Shown in pieces: positions 1 to 10,221 of a stretch of 64,000 nt of DNA. A model generated the notes under the pieces. The model saw only the letters and a list, made by a program, of their open reading frames with translations. It searched no databases and was not told the origin of the DNA. The position numbers and the translations under genes are program-made. Within the stretch, counting starts at the first letter, position 1; the number at the start of each line of letters is the position of its first letter. This DNA is from G963678255 sp963678255 (GTDB lineage: Bacteria; Cloacimonadota; Cloacimonadia; Cloacimonadales; WRIO01), in assembly GCA_963678255.2 (NCBI GenBank), contig CAXXTW010000001.1:124001-188000 (forward strand). The letters run 5' to 3'.

Positions 1-1047
1 ATATGGGAAAAGTTTTTAAATTTCAAACCACATATAGTTTTTTGTTTAGCTCAGGCACCAGTAAGTAAAAATCTATTAAAAGCTATACAAAAAGCAGGCT
101 CTATTGTAGTTTTCTGGTTTGTGGAAGATTATCGTCGTTTTCCATATTGGAAAGATATTTGTGTTGATACGGATTATTTCTTTGTAATCCAACAGAATGA
201 ATTTTTAGATATGTTAAAAGACACCACTCAATCAGCTTATGCTTATTTACCAATGGCAGCAGATGAAGAGGTTCATCGTAAAATCCATTTGAATCATGAG
301 GAATATAAGTTTTTTGGTTCAGACTTATCTTTTATGGGAGCAGCCTTCCCCAATCGAGTTGCATTTTTTGATCAATTGAGAGAGTTTAATTTGAAACTAT
401 GGGGATCAGGTTGGGAAGCTTATGATCAATTTTCAAAGCTCAATTTACTACCAGGAAAACGAATCAGTATTGAAGAATCTGTAAAGATTTACAATGCCAG
501 CAAGATAAATATAAATTTACATTCATCCATGGGCAATGACTTATTTGATCCTTATGGAGATTTTATCAATCCTCGTACCTTTGAGATCTGTGCTTGTGGA
601 GGATTTCAATTAGTTGATCGTCGTCCAGTATTATCAGAGTTTTTCAAAGAAGATGAAGATTTAGTAATGTTTTCTTCTGTTGATGAAGCGATTGATAAGA
701 TCCGTTATTATCTGAGTCATGAAGACATCAGAAAAAGGATCGCTCTCAGAGGACAAGAAAAAGTATTAAGCAATCACACTTATAAGCACAGAATGACAGA
801 TGGTTTATCAGCAATCATCAATAGTACGTCTATTATCAAGCATCAAGTATCAGAAGAACGGAATAAAATTACAAAGCTATTAGAAGCTGTAAAAGACTCA
901 GAATTCACTGATTTCATCATGAGTCTGAGTGTATCAGAACGAACAAATGTTGAATTTATAATGAAAAAGATAAAAGAGAATAAAGGGAAGTTCAAGAATT
1001 TTGAAGTGGCTTTATTGTTATTAGAAAGTTTTTACCGGGGAGAATAA
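1..1047 (+). CDS. CgeB-like glycosyltransferase, 5' end cut by the window edge
   Basis: The frame is open from base 1, with coding-like sequence upstream of the GTG at 121, so the gene begins before the window and 121 is not its start. The C-terminal half has the look of CgeB/glycosyltransferase family 1 proteins: a segment with INLHSSMGNDLFDP near codon 170, then PRTFEICACGGFQLVDRR, then FSSVDEAIDKIRYYLSHED and a helical tail. In this family that block is the nucleotide-sugar binding half of a GT-B fold. The stop codon is immediately followed by the ATG of the GT9 gene, so the two are translationally coupled. The likely role is glycosylation of a surface structure. The chemotaxis genes elsewhere in the window make flagellin glycosylation possible, but this is inference; the acceptor is unknown. 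Confidence 0.8.
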   Translation: MWEKFLNFKPHIVFCLAQAPVSKNLLKAIQKAGSIVVFWFVEDYRRFPYWKDICVDTDYFFVIQQNEFLDMLKDTTQSAYAYLPMAADEEVHRKIHLNHEEYKFFGSDLSFMGAAFPNRVAFFDQLREFNLKLWGSGWEAYDQFSKLNLLPGKRISIEESVKIYNASKININLHSSMGNDLFDPYGDFINPRTFEICACGGFQLVDRRPVLSEFFKEDEDLVMFSSVDEAIDKIRYYLSHEDIRKRIALRGQEKVLSNHTYKHRMTDGLSAIINSTSIIKHQVSEERNKITKLLEAVKDSEFTDFIMSLSVSERTNVEFIMKKIKENKGKFKNFEVALLLLESFYRGE

Positions 1048-2673
1048 ATGCGGATATTGATCATCAATTTAACTCGTCTTGGAGACATTATTCAATCATT
1101 AGGGTTAATAAGAGGCTTAAAGCGAATGTATCCCGGAGCAGAAATAGATTATTTAGCGATGAGTTCATTTTCAAAGATATTAGATAATATTAGTGAATTA
1201 AATCAAGTCATAACCTTAGATGATCACATCCTGATTGATCAAATCCAGGAAGATTTCTGGTCAGGAATGATAGAAATCACCCAAAAGATTGAGGTGTTAA
1301 ACCAACGCAATTATGATATGATCATTAATCCTGTCATTTCAATGCAATCAGCGTATTTAACCTACATGATAAAAGCGAAAAAGAAGAAAGGAATGACCTT
1401 CACAGCAGATCAAGAACAGAGTATTCAGTCAGAATGGTCAGCCTTTTTATTGGCAAATCAGCATAATTTAGGTGATCATGCTTTCAATTTGGTAGATATA
1501 TTTGCCGGAGTGGGAGACATACAGGTAATTCCTGAAGATTATACCTTAGATTGTTCAAAAGAAGCGAAACAAAAGATAAATCAGTTATGGATGGAACTTG
1601 GCTTAAAAGGCAAGAAAGTAATTGGTTTTCATATTGGAGCCAGTCAGTCAAATAAAGCTTGGGACATAAAGCAATTTAAAGAGCTGATTATCAATTTAGT
1701 CAAGAGTAATCAATATGAGATTTTACTATTTGGCGGATATAAAGAATTAGAAGTAAAAGGATATTTTCATGATATTGAGAATGCTAATTTCCATAATTTG
1801 ATAGGATCGTTCAATTTAGATGAGCTAATCGGGGCAATTTCCAAAGTCGATCTTTTTGTGACGAATGATACAGGACCGATGCATATTGCAGCAACAACTA
1901 AAAGAGCAATCATTAACGTTTCCTTAGGGCCTGTAAGCATGTGGGAGACTGGTCCCTATAATCAGGAGTCTTATGTAATTCAGGCAGATATTGAATGTCA
2001 TCCTTGTAATTTTGAATATGTATGCCCTCATTGGGATTGTCATAAATACATCAGTCCAGAGGAAGTCTTTAGTTTAATCACTTCCTATTTTGGCCGTGAT
2101 TTGAAGAATTATGTTTATAATAAGCAGGTATTAGTCTGGAAAACAGTCAGAGATCCGTTTAACATGCATCATTGGGTACCTATCAGAAAACGCAAGATTC
2201 GTCAAAAGGAATTAATCTTTGAGCTAAAAAGAGCAATATGGGCAATGACTTTATTAAAAGGATTACAACCAGAGACAGATTGGATGGAAAAGTATTATCA
2301 ATTCATTAAGAAAAACTATGAAACAGAGCTTTATGATCATCAATTATTGATCAATTCTTTAGAGGAACTAATCAGTTTATCAACAGACATAAATGAGAAA
2401 TTATTTACTTTATCAAAATTAGATCCGACCAACAAAAAAAACCTTGACAAGATAAAAAAACTATGGTCAGATGTGAGGGCTAAAAAGGAAGATCTTTTTA
2501 GTAAAGCAAAAGAGAATAGTGTGATTTATGATTGGTTTTGGAATGTTACCTTTAGAGAATCACAAATAGAAGGAGATTCTTTAAGTGAGTTAGCAAAACA
2601 ATCCTCGTCAATGTATTATAATTTATCTATGCAATTGTTAGCTCTCAAAAGAGGGTTAAAAGAATTTAAATAG
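1048..2673 (+). CDS. Glycosyltransferase family 9 (heptosyltransferase-like) with long C-terminal extension
   Basis: The N-terminus MRILIINLTRLGDIIQS and the later motif TNDTGPMHIAAT are the two hallmarks of GT9/ADP-heptose:LPS heptosyltransferase-like enzymes, GT-B proteins that add a sugar from a nucleotide donor. A cysteine-containing stretch near residues 326-343 (ECHPCNFEYVCPHWDC) is also usual in this family. GT9 proteins are generally about 350 residues; this one has 541. The final 190 residues are charged and helical, and I do not recognise them. The start ATG directly abuts the stop of the preceding CgeB-like gene. An outer-core or surface-glycan role is likely, but the acceptor cannot be named from sequence. 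Confidence 0.85.
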   Translation: MRILIINLTRLGDIIQSLGLIRGLKRMYPGAEIDYLAMSSFSKILDNISELNQVITLDDHILIDQIQEDFWSGMIEITQKIEVLNQRNYDMIINPVISMQSAYLTYMIKAKKKKGMTFTADQEQSIQSEWSAFLLANQHNLGDHAFNLVDIFAGVGDIQVIPEDYTLDCSKEAKQKINQLWMELGLKGKKVIGFHIGASQSNKAWDIKQFKELIINLVKSNQYEILLFGGYKELEVKGYFHDIENANFHNLIGSFNLDELIGAISKVDLFVTNDTGPMHIAATTKRAIINVSLGPVSMWETGPYNQESYVIQADIECHPCNFEYVCPHWDCHKYISPEEVFSLITSYFGRDLKNYVYNKQVLVWKTVRDPFNMHHWVPIRKRKIRQKELIFELKRAIWAMTLLKGLQPETDWMEKYYQFIKKNYETELYDHQLLINSLEELISLSTDINEKLFTLSKLDPTNKKNLDKIKKLWSDVRAKKEDLFSKAKENSVIYDWFWNVTFRESQIEGDSLSELAKQSSSMYYNLSMQLLALKRGLKEFK

Positions 2674-2689
2674 GAAGAAGGAGTCTATC

Positions 2690-3289
2690 GTGCAAATAGT
2701 TTTAAATGGAGAAGTACATCAGATTAAAGTTGCTTCGATCAGCACATTATTAGATATCATTACACAAATAGAAACACGGCTATCAAAAAATCATATTATT
2801 ACAGAAATTTCATTGAACGATAAAGTATTAGAGTCAAACTGGTATCATAATGCAAAGAAAATATATTTACTTGATGAAGACAGATTACAGGTAACGTCAG
2901 AAGATCCTGTTTCATTATCATTAAAGATACTAACTAATTCAAAGGAACAATTTAATATTATAATTGCTGAATTTGAAAATATTGCCAACAAGTTCAGATT
3001 AGAAGATGAAATGGTTGCCAATCAAAATTTTATACAAGGTATAGAGAATCTTCAATGGTATTTTAAAATATTAGAAGATGCTACTCTACTAATAGGGAAA
3101 CCTCTTAGTTCTTTAGTCAGTGATAATATGAATTTAAAACAATTAATAGACAATTTAGGCAATAAACTTGAAGACATTATTGATCTTCAAACAAAGCAGG
3201 ATTGGATCATGTTAGCTGACATATTGGAGTATGAACTCGTACCTGAACTTAAAAAAATTACATCGGTTTATAATTTATTAAATATATAA
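2690..3289 (+). CDS. Unknown 199-aa protein downstream of glycosyltransferases
   Basis: The start is a GTG preceded by AGGAAGAAGGAG, a strong ribosome-binding site, 16 bases after the GT9 stop. The first 65 residues look like an alternating beta-strand segment (MQIVLNGEVHQIKV) that could be a small beta-grasp or ubiquitin-like fold. Residues 75-195 are predicted by eye to be helical and acidic. There is no signal peptide and no membrane segment, so the protein is cytoplasmic. I recognise no family. Position suggests a helper of the two glycosyltransferases, or of a flagellar or secretion process upstream of the window, but no motif proves this. Confidence 0.7.
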   Translation: MQIVLNGEVHQIKVASISTLLDIITQIETRLSKNHIITEISLNDKVLESNWYHNAKKIYLLDEDRLQVTSEDPVSLSLKILTNSKEQFNIIIAEFENIANKFRLEDEMVANQNFIQGIENLQWYFKILEDATLLIGKPLSSLVSDNMNLKQLIDNLGNKLEDIIDLQTKQDWIMLADILEYELVPELKKITSVYNLLNI

Positions 3290-3386
3290 AATCAAGCAGA
3301 CAGTCTGTAGAATATAAAGTATTTTCTTTATTTGATAAGATTAAAGAGGATACTTTTATTTATATACAGGGAAATTTGGTGGATCA

Positions 3387-5525
3387 ATGACTCATAAATG
3401 GCACAATGAATTAATAGAGAGTTTATTTACAAAAGATAACAGGATATTAAATTCCCAACAAACTCAGAATTTTCATACCATATTGGAGTTTTTTTCAACT
3501 TTATCAAGTGAAATGATATGGATCATGGACTCTCAATTTCAATTTACTTATATCAGTGAATCGATCTATTCCTTATTGGGATACAAAGCTGAAGAAGTCA
3601 AGAAAAATAATTTAATCAGTTTATTATCCAAAAAAGCATATCGGATTATAGAGAAAGTAAGTAAAGAATTAGAAGAAAGCATTTTAAATTATAATCATGA
3701 ACCATTAAAACAGGAGTTTGAACAAACAACAAAAGATGGTCGAAAAATCTGGGTTGAAGTCATCTTTCATCCTTTTTATAAAGAAAATAATTTTATTGGA
3801 TTAGTAGGAATTTTACGTGATATCTCAGAAAGAAAGGATTCAGAAAAAGAATTTACACGAAATAAGAACAAATACTTTACTTTTTTTGAATCTTCCCCTG
3901 TGCCTTTATGGGAAGCAGATTACTCATTAATTAAAATATATTTAACAACAATAAAATTTTACACTTACCAGAGCGTTGAAGACTTTTTTAATGAAAATCC
4001 TAATGAATTAGATAACTGCCTTAAACTATTAAAAATACACGAAGTCAATCAATCTGCTTTAAATGCTTATAAGGTAAAAGATCATTTAGAGTTTACAGAA
4101 TGGCTTGGTTTATTAAATTCACATGAATCAAAACAATTATTTATTAAGAGTCTAAATGCGATTGATTTAAATCAACAAAGCTTTCATGCTGAAGGAATTC
4201 ATTATAAAACAGACAATGAAGCGATGAATATTCTTTTTTTCTGGAATGTCATTCCGGGATATGAGGAGTTATATAGCAAGGTCATCGTTTCAGTATTGGA
4301 CATTAGTGAAAGTAAGCGAGCAGAAGAAAAGTTATTGGCTACACAGGTTAAATTAAAACGTTTTAATCGACGATTAAAGAAATCTATAGAAAATGAAAAG
4401 CAATTAACCATAGAAGCCAGAGTAGCTAATGAAGCAAAAAACAGGTTTTTATCAACCATGAGTCATGAGATAAGAACACCATTAAATGGAATATTAGGTA
4501 TGTCTCAATTATTAAAGGAGACTTTTTTAGATAAAAATCAAAGTGAATTTTTAGATATAATCATGAAATCCTCAGAGATTTTGGTAACAGTCGTCAACGA
4601 CATATTTGATTATTCAAAGACAGAATCTGATACTTTAACTTTAAACAAAGGTGAATTTTATCTTTACGAATTGATATCCAGCTGTGTTAAATCTCAAGCA
4701 ATAAAAGCCTATCAAAAAGGATTAGATATCAATTTAAACTGGAATTTTGGTATGCCAAACTTAGTCTTGGGAGATACCCATCGTATTAAACAAGTATTTA
4801 TGAAAATCATCGATAATGCCATAAAGTTCACTGATGCTGGGGAAATAGTAATAAATGGTTTTATGCCAAACTGCATAGCAGATAACCAGTATATGTTTAA
4901 CTTTTCTATTCAAGATACCGGATTGGGGATAGATAAAAAGGATCAAGAAAGTATTTTCCTTCCTTTTTTCCAGTCTGACAGTTCTTCTCAGAGAAAATTT
5001 GGAGGAACAGGATTAGGTCTTTCCATCGTTTATCAGTTGGTCCAATTAATGAATGGAACCATCAATGTTGATAGCAAGTTAGATCAGGGTAGTACCTTTT
5101 ATGTATCAATACCTTTAGAAATAAAAGGTAAAGAATCAATTATAAATCGGCAGGACAAGAAGATACAAATGATTGTATTTGAAGACAATGCACGGCATAT
5201 AGAGTTAATCTCACACTTTTTTAATAAAAGCGAAACCATAGTAGTCTTTAATCATCCTGATAGAATCAAAGATGTTTTACCGAAATTACAAGAGTTGGAC
5301 ACAGAATACGACATCATTGTCTTTAATAGAGCTCATTTAGATAACCTATTGATAATGCATCCTGACTTACTTAAAGAAAAAGCAGAATTAACTCGGAGTA
5401 GAATATTAATTTTACAAAAGCAAAGTGAGCAAAAAATAGCACATTTTTCCAATAAATTACCAATTTTTGCGACCTTAACCTGTCCTTTGGATTTAACAGA
5501 ATTATATAATATCATTCAAATTTGA
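3387..5525 (+). CDS. PAS-domain hybrid histidine kinase with degenerate receiver
   Basis: Cytoplasmic sensor kinase of 712 aa. Residues 35-150 form a PAS/PAC domain (MIWIMDSQFQFTYISESIY and LVGILRDISERKD); residues 155-310 look like a second, divergent PAS. A coiled coil leads to the dimerisation box MSHEIRTPLNGILGM, with phospho-accepting His360. The N box (IIDNAIKFT), G1 (IQDTGLGID) and G2 (GGTGLGLSIV) ATPase motifs are intact. The last 120 residues start like a receiver (IQMIVFEDNARH), but the expected phospho-Asp position reads IIVFNRAHL, so the receiver is probably inactive. No transmembrane segment is seen. The secreted repeat-protein gene follows 19 bases downstream. Partner and signal are unknown. 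Confidence 0.9.
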   Translation: MTHKWHNELIESLFTKDNRILNSQQTQNFHTILEFFSTLSSEMIWIMDSQFQFTYISESIYSLLGYKAEEVKKNNLISLLSKKAYRIIEKVSKELEESILNYNHEPLKQEFEQTTKDGRKIWVEVIFHPFYKENNFIGLVGILRDISERKDSEKEFTRNKNKYFTFFESSPVPLWEADYSLIKIYLTTIKFYTYQSVEDFFNENPNELDNCLKLLKIHEVNQSALNAYKVKDHLEFTEWLGLLNSHESKQLFIKSLNAIDLNQQSFHAEGIHYKTDNEAMNILFFWNVIPGYEELYSKVIVSVLDISESKRAEEKLLATQVKLKRFNRRLKKSIENEKQLTIEARVANEAKNRFLSTMSHEIRTPLNGILGMSQLLKETFLDKNQSEFLDIIMKSSEILVTVVNDIFDYSKTESDTLTLNKGEFYLYELISSCVKSQAIKAYQKGLDINLNWNFGMPNLVLGDTHRIKQVFMKIIDNAIKFTDAGEIVINGFMPNCIADNQYMFNFSIQDTGLGIDKKDQESIFLPFFQSDSSSQRKFGGTGLGLSIVYQLVQLMNGTINVDSKLDQGSTFYVSIPLEIKGKESIINRQDKKIQMIVFEDNARHIELISHFFNKSETIVVFNHPDRIKDVLPKLQELDTEYDIIVFNRAHLDNLLIMHPDLLKEKAELTRSRILILQKQSEQKIAHFSNKLPIFATLTCPLDLTELYNIIQI

Positions 5526-5544
5526 GAGAGAAGGGGAAAATTAA

Positions 5545-8106
5545 ATGAAAAAGGCACTATCATTTTTTATAATTATCTTAGCGATAATTACGCCAATCAT
5601 CGGTGTTTCCGTTGAGCAAGTCATCAATCATCCGAGCTTAGATCAGGCATTATCTCAGATCAATATGACAAGATCTGACATGACCTTTCAATTTTATAAA
5701 AACAAACCTGATTTTTATCGATTAAAAATTGTTGATTCATTATTTGATAAGCCTATAAATACATACAGCTATACGAATGCTCTTTCCCAAAAGATATGGT
5801 CATTAAGTACAGAAAAGATTAATTATTCTGAAGTCATAAATCATGGTTACACCCAGCTAGACATTCAAATGCAACCTATTAAGACAACTAATCCGGTTTT
5901 ATTACCCAAAAATATTCTAAAGAAAACAAAGAAATTAAGCAAAGAACATCAAATGATTATTCAGAGCTTTTATCAATCTTTTGTATTAATAGATTCATTC
6001 TATAAGCTCAGTTTTGCATCCTTAACAGAGAGTGAAAAGAATGAAATCAGCAGTTATTTTTTAAAAGAAGATAATGAGGAAGATAGTGGAATTAATTATT
6101 TAGATCTAAAAGCATGGAAGAAGTACACAGATTCCAGCAATGAGAAGACAAAACGTATTTACAAATTAATCCAGAAAATAAATTTTTCATATTTAGCGAC
6201 ATCCTCATATTTAAGCACAGAACTTATCAAAGATATAGAATCCATCATTAGCAATGCTTCTAATCAAGACTTTAAAAAGGACAAAATGACAGTTGAGACT
6301 GAATTTGGAGATATCGTTATCAATCCTGACGATGACATTGATTTATCTAACGCTGCCTTGGTTTTAGAATATCAGGGCGATACACGTTATCGTCAGAAAA
6401 AAAGCAAGCCAATCATGATATTAATGGATTTTGCAGGCAATGACATATACAATGGAGAGGATCATTCTCAGGGTGGCGCTTTTATGGGTATTCAATATTT
6501 TATTGATTATCAGGGCAATGACACGTATTATGCAGAAAACAATTGTCAGGGATCTTCCTGTATAGGTTCAGGGCTGTTGATCGATTATCAGGGTGACGAC
6601 AAGTATTTTTCCGAATCATTAACTCAAGGCGCAGGCAAATTAGGCGTAGGGATGTTAATGGATCTTAAAGGAAATGATTATTACGAATGTTCACTTTATG
6701 GGCAGGGATTTGGTTATGCAAAAGGATTTGGTAATTTAGTTGATATTCAGGGTAATGATAGTTATATTGTGAAAAAAACTCATGTAGATTGGTTACGTTA
6801 TGATTCACATTATGAGAGTTTATCACAGGGTTGTGGATTAGGTGTTCGTCCTTGGTTTTCAGGAGGGATCGGCTTATTATCAGATAAAGAAGGTAATGAC
6901 CTGTATGTATCAGACATCTATGGACAGGGGACAGCTTATTGGTATTCCATAGGAGGGTTAGTTGACGGATCAGGTAATGATCAATATCTATCATATCAGT
7001 ATTCACAAGGTTCAGGAGTTCATTTGGCATTTGGAGCATTAATAGACTATCAGGGTGATGACTTTTATAATTCAAAAGGTGTTTCTCAGGGTTGTGGTCA
7101 TGATTATGCCTTTGGTGGGTTAATGGATTTAAATGGTGATGACAACTATGTATGTTATGATTTATCACAAGGCGGGGGCAATGCGAATGCGATCAGCCTT
7201 TTTATTGATGCCAATGGAGATGATGGTTATATAGCTAAGAGATCAAACACAATGGGTTATTCAGATTTAAGAAGATCATATGGATATATAGGTTTGTTTT
7301 TAGATCTAAATGGAACAGATGTCTATGGTTCTCCGAAGGGAAAAGATAATACAATTTGGACAGGTTCAACCTATGGTGCCGGTATAGATCAGAATTTTCC
7401 AGATTTAGTGACGAGTCAGGAGATAAAAAAAGAATCGGCAAAACCTGTTTACCTTGCAATACCTACTGATATAGATTCATTATTTTTATTAGCCTCAGCT
7501 CAACCTCAGGCATTGGCTCATTTAGTTCAACCTGCCAGAGATAAGATTATATCGATGGCAGAAAATGCAATGCCCTATTTAATTGGGCAATTAAAGACAG
7601 AACAGGTTAGAGAACAATTAACCATTACAGAAACAATTCCAAAGATAGGAGTTAAAGCTATCGCTTTTTTAGTTGAAGCTATCAAAGATTCAACCGTTGC
7701 CAGCTTTGCGATTAGCCTAATAGGAATGACCAAAGATAGCACAGCTTTTGATGTTTTAGAACCCTATTTATCCAAAGATAATCCTAATTATTTTTATGCT
7801 TTAAGATCAATTGGAGATATCAGTAATCCCAAATCAGTGCCATATTTTATTGAAGGTTTGAGAGATGCAAATATCTCTGTTCGTAGAGAAAGTGCCATTG
7901 GATTACAGAAGAATCCCTCTGAAGAAGCATTGGAAGATTTGATAAATTGTTTGGAAGATCCTTATCAGGAAGTAAGATATTCTGCTTTAGCTGCTTTGGA
8001 AAAAATAAATATTACAGATGAAAATTATCTTCAGAATAAACGTGATTTATCTATTGGTATTAAAAGAAAATTATTAGAGACTTTAATCGAAAAAAAGAAA
8101 TCATAA
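5545..8106 (+). CDS. Secreted GxDxY/QG-repeat protein with C-terminal HEAT repeats
   Basis: An 853-aa exported protein; residues 1-21 are a signal peptide (MKKALSFFIIILAIITPIIG). Residues 280-610 contain about ten repeats of 25-35 aa with the pattern L-(I/M)D-x2-G-(N/D)-D-x-Y, about 7 residues, QG, then a Gly-rich stretch, for example LIDYQGDDKYF. This periodicity suggests a beta-roll or solenoid, and the clustered Asp residues could bind divalent metal. Residues 690-850 are helical pairs typical of HEAT repeats (VRRESAIGLQKNPSEEALEDL). There is no FlgD-like sorting domain and no barrel, so it may stay in the periplasm or be released. I do not know a named family that joins these two parts. 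It follows the hybrid kinase by 19 bases and may share its transcript. Confidence 0.8.
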   Translation: MKKALSFFIIILAIITPIIGVSVEQVINHPSLDQALSQINMTRSDMTFQFYKNKPDFYRLKIVDSLFDKPINTYSYTNALSQKIWSLSTEKINYSEVINHGYTQLDIQMQPIKTTNPVLLPKNILKKTKKLSKEHQMIIQSFYQSFVLIDSFYKLSFASLTESEKNEISSYFLKEDNEEDSGINYLDLKAWKKYTDSSNEKTKRIYKLIQKINFSYLATSSYLSTELIKDIESIISNASNQDFKKDKMTVETEFGDIVINPDDDIDLSNAALVLEYQGDTRYRQKKSKPIMILMDFAGNDIYNGEDHSQGGAFMGIQYFIDYQGNDTYYAENNCQGSSCIGSGLLIDYQGDDKYFSESLTQGAGKLGVGMLMDLKGNDYYECSLYGQGFGYAKGFGNLVDIQGNDSYIVKKTHVDWLRYDSHYESLSQGCGLGVRPWFSGGIGLLSDKEGNDLYVSDIYGQGTAYWYSIGGLVDGSGNDQYLSYQYSQGSGVHLAFGALIDYQGDDFYNSKGVSQGCGHDYAFGGLMDLNGDDNYVCYDLSQGGGNANAISLFIDANGDDGYIAKRSNTMGYSDLRRSYGYIGLFLDLNGTDVYGSPKGKDNTIWTGSTYGAGIDQNFPDLVTSQEIKKESAKPVYLAIPTDIDSLFLLASAQPQALAHLVQPARDKIISMAENAMPYLIGQLKTEQVREQLTITETIPKIGVKAIAFLVEAIKDSTVASFAISLIGMTKDSTAFDVLEPYLSKDNPNYFYALRSIGDISNPKSVPYFIEGLRDANISVRRESAIGLQKNPSEEALEDLINCLEDPYQEVRYSALAALEKINITDENYLQNKRDLSIGIKRKLLETLIEKKKS

Positions 8107-8111
8107 TTTAC

Positions 8112-8140
8112 TTGACATATAGAGAATAGTGTTCATAAAT
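8112..8140 (+). promoter_or_regulatory. Sigma70-type promoter for the small coiled-coil protein
   Basis: A TTGACA box at 8112-8117 is followed after 17-18 bases by ATAAAT/TAAATT. The predicted start of transcription lies near 8147, which rules out the GTG at 8129 as a start codon and supports the ATG at 8168. Confidence 0.5.
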
Positions 8141-8167
8141 TTGATTAAGCAAGAAGCAGGAGGAACA

Positions 8168-8443
8168 ATGAAGGGTTCACTTTTAAAATTTATACCCATA
8201 TTGACAACGTTTGTCTCTCATTTTATGAAAGAAAAAGAGCATAATTCAAAGATAAAAAACCATAACAAAACAGAAGAAAAAATAACAGTAATAGAGAATT
8301 TAATTGTAAGATTGGAACGTAAACTCAAAGAGACAAGAGAAGAGATCATAGATTTACGTCATCAGATCATGATCAACAGAATCATTAATATTATTTTGAG
8401 TTTAGTGGTTGTTGCTGGAATTGTTATTAAAATGATAAACTAA
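8168..8443 (+). CDS. Small coiled-coil protein with C-terminal membrane anchor
   Basis: A 91-aa protein. I chose the ATG at 8168 because AGGAGGA sits 4 bases upstream; an in-frame GTG at 8129 would fall inside the promoter. Residues 35-70 form a charged coiled coil (ENLIVRLERKLKETREEI) and residues 71-90 form a single hydrophobic segment (INIILSLVVVAGIVIKMI), so it is a tail-anchored inner-membrane protein. The N-terminus is mildly hydrophobic. The architecture is general and I recognise no family. It has its own promoter and a strong terminator, so it is monocistronic, placed between the repeat protein and the convergent chemoreceptor. Confidence 0.75.
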   Translation: MKGSLLKFIPILTTFVSHFMKEKEHNSKIKNHNKTEEKITVIENLIVRLERKLKETREEIIDLRHQIMINRIINIILSLVVVAGIVIKMIN

Positions 8444-8447
8444 AGAT

Positions 8448-8475
8448 AAAAGCCCGCGAAAACGGGCTTTTTTAA
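8448..8475. terminator. Bidirectional rho-independent terminator
   Basis: AAAAGCCCG (8448-8456) pairs with CGGGCTTTT (8463-8471) around a 6-base loop. T-rich sequence follows on the plus strand and the A-rich left side gives a U-tract on the minus strand, so it can end both the small plus-strand gene and the convergent chemoreceptor. Confidence 0.9.
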
Positions 8476-8476
8476 A

Positions 8477-10221
8477 TTATACTTTAAACCTTCTGATCAT
8501 AAAGTTCAACTTATTAGCCAAATCAGTCAAATCATGCGAGGAATTATTTAATTCTTGTGATTCTCTGGCTGTTTCTTGAGCTGCCATGCTGATACCTGTC
8601 AAATTTCTGGTGATTTCATCAATACCATGAGTAATTTCATTGGTATTCATAGCAATATCTTCAACACCGAGGCTTGCTTCGTTACTATTTCTTGAAACAT
8701 CATTTGCTGCAAGAGCAACCGTGGACGAACTTTTTGCAATCTCATTAACACCCATACCTGCTTCACTAACATTACGACTTATCCCTGCAACTGAGTGGCT
8801 AATTTGTTTAGTAAAGTCACCCACAGATTTTGAGTTATTCGCTGCATTTACGACATTTTGAGAAATCATATTGATTGTAGAGGATTGTTCTTCAACACTA
8901 ACAGCTATTGTATTGCTGATACTATTCAGATCATGAATCACGTTTGCAACATCTTTTATAGATTTTACCGCAGAGTTAATAGCTGTTTGGATTTCTTCAA
9001 TCTGATAAGCAATTCTACCTGTAGCATCTCCTGTTTGCTTTGCCAGTTCTTTTACTTCATTAGCAACGACAGCAAAACCTTTACCAGCTTCACCAGCAGA
9101 AGCAGCCTCAATCGTAGCATTAAGAGCAAGCATATTTGTTTGATCTGCAATATCATTAATTACTTTGACAATTTTACCAATTTCATTAGCAGTATGCTGT
9201 AATTTATTCATAAAATCACTGGTTTCAGTCGCCTGAATATTAGCATTATTTGAGATTTTACTAGCTAATTGAGTATTTTTAGCAACTTCTTGTAAAGTAT
9301 TGCTCATTTCTTCAATAGAATTGGCAGATGAGAGCACATTTTTTACGACTTCATCAATTTTATGTGAGATTTCCTGAATATTATTATCTACCTGATTTAC
9401 TTCAGCTACCACAGTTTCCACGTTAACACTTGCTTGTTCGGCAGCAGAAGCAACCATACTAATATTTTCAGACATTTTTTCAGAAGCACTGGCAACATGC
9501 TTTACATTTGTAGAAGCTTGTTCAGCGGCAGAGGCAATAGTATTTGCATTAGAGCTTATTTCAACAGAGGCAGCAGATACAACATCAACCTGAACACTCA
9601 TTTCATGAGCACTGGAGCTCATAGAGTTTGCAGATTGAAAAAGGTTTTCCGAGCTTTTTACCAGATTTTTATTTATTTCAACAATATCCAATATCATTTT
9701 CTGCATATTTTCAAGGAATTTGTTAAACCACTGGCTCATTTGACCAACTTCATCATCTGTTTCCACCAATAATCTTTGGGTGAGATCACCTTCACCCTGA
9801 GCTAATTCTTTTAGGGCATTAGTGGTTTTTAAAATTGGTTTGGAAATATAGTTTGAAAGATAAACAGCCAGGAACATAAAGAGAAAGGTAAGAATAAGAG
9901 CAATGATCAATAAAACTGAAATGATACGATAAGTTGAACCCATAATTTCTTTGTTTTCCATAAAACCAATTAATTTCCAACCTAATTCAGGAGAAGTATA
10001 GACAATAGCAGTATAAGAGATTTTATCAATGCTGAGTTTAGTATAACCTTCTTTCATTTCATTCAATTTTTTTAATCCAGTGTTATCAATTTCAGAAAGT
10101 TTTTTGCTATTCATCTCTTTGTTTTTAGGGTTTGCCAGAATCGTTCCATCCGTTTGAACGAGCATAACAAAGCCTGTTTTACCCAACTTGATATTATTTA
10201 CCATGTCTGTTAGAACACTAA
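8477..10221 (-). pseudogene. Methyl-accepting chemotaxis protein, N-terminal half severed by an insertion sequence
   Basis: The surviving frame encodes the end of a dCache sensor (KLGKTGFVMLVQTDGTILA), one transmembrane segment at about residues 88-112 (counting from the ATG at 10204), a HAMP domain and a long cytoplasmic signalling coil with the conserved hairpin tip INDIADQTNMLALNATIEAA. A complete receptor of this type also has a first membrane helix and the membrane-distal Cache half. Upstream of codon VSVLTDM the gene runs straight into the terminal repeat of the element at 10222. The ATG at 10204 has no recognisable ribosome-binding site, so expression of the remnant as a soluble-start fragment is unlikely. 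The continuing N-terminal piece lies on the far side of the element at 12342-12457. Confidence 0.9.

Noticed and set aside
6665..7459. Long minus-strand frames rich in His and Asn opposite the GxDxY-repeat gene
   Set aside because: They are mirror images of the Asp/Gly/Tyr repeats on the coding strand, with no ribosome-binding site.
8640..9772. Plus-strand frames opposite the chemoreceptor
   Set aside because: They lie wholly inside a well-supported minus-strand coding region and have no family features.
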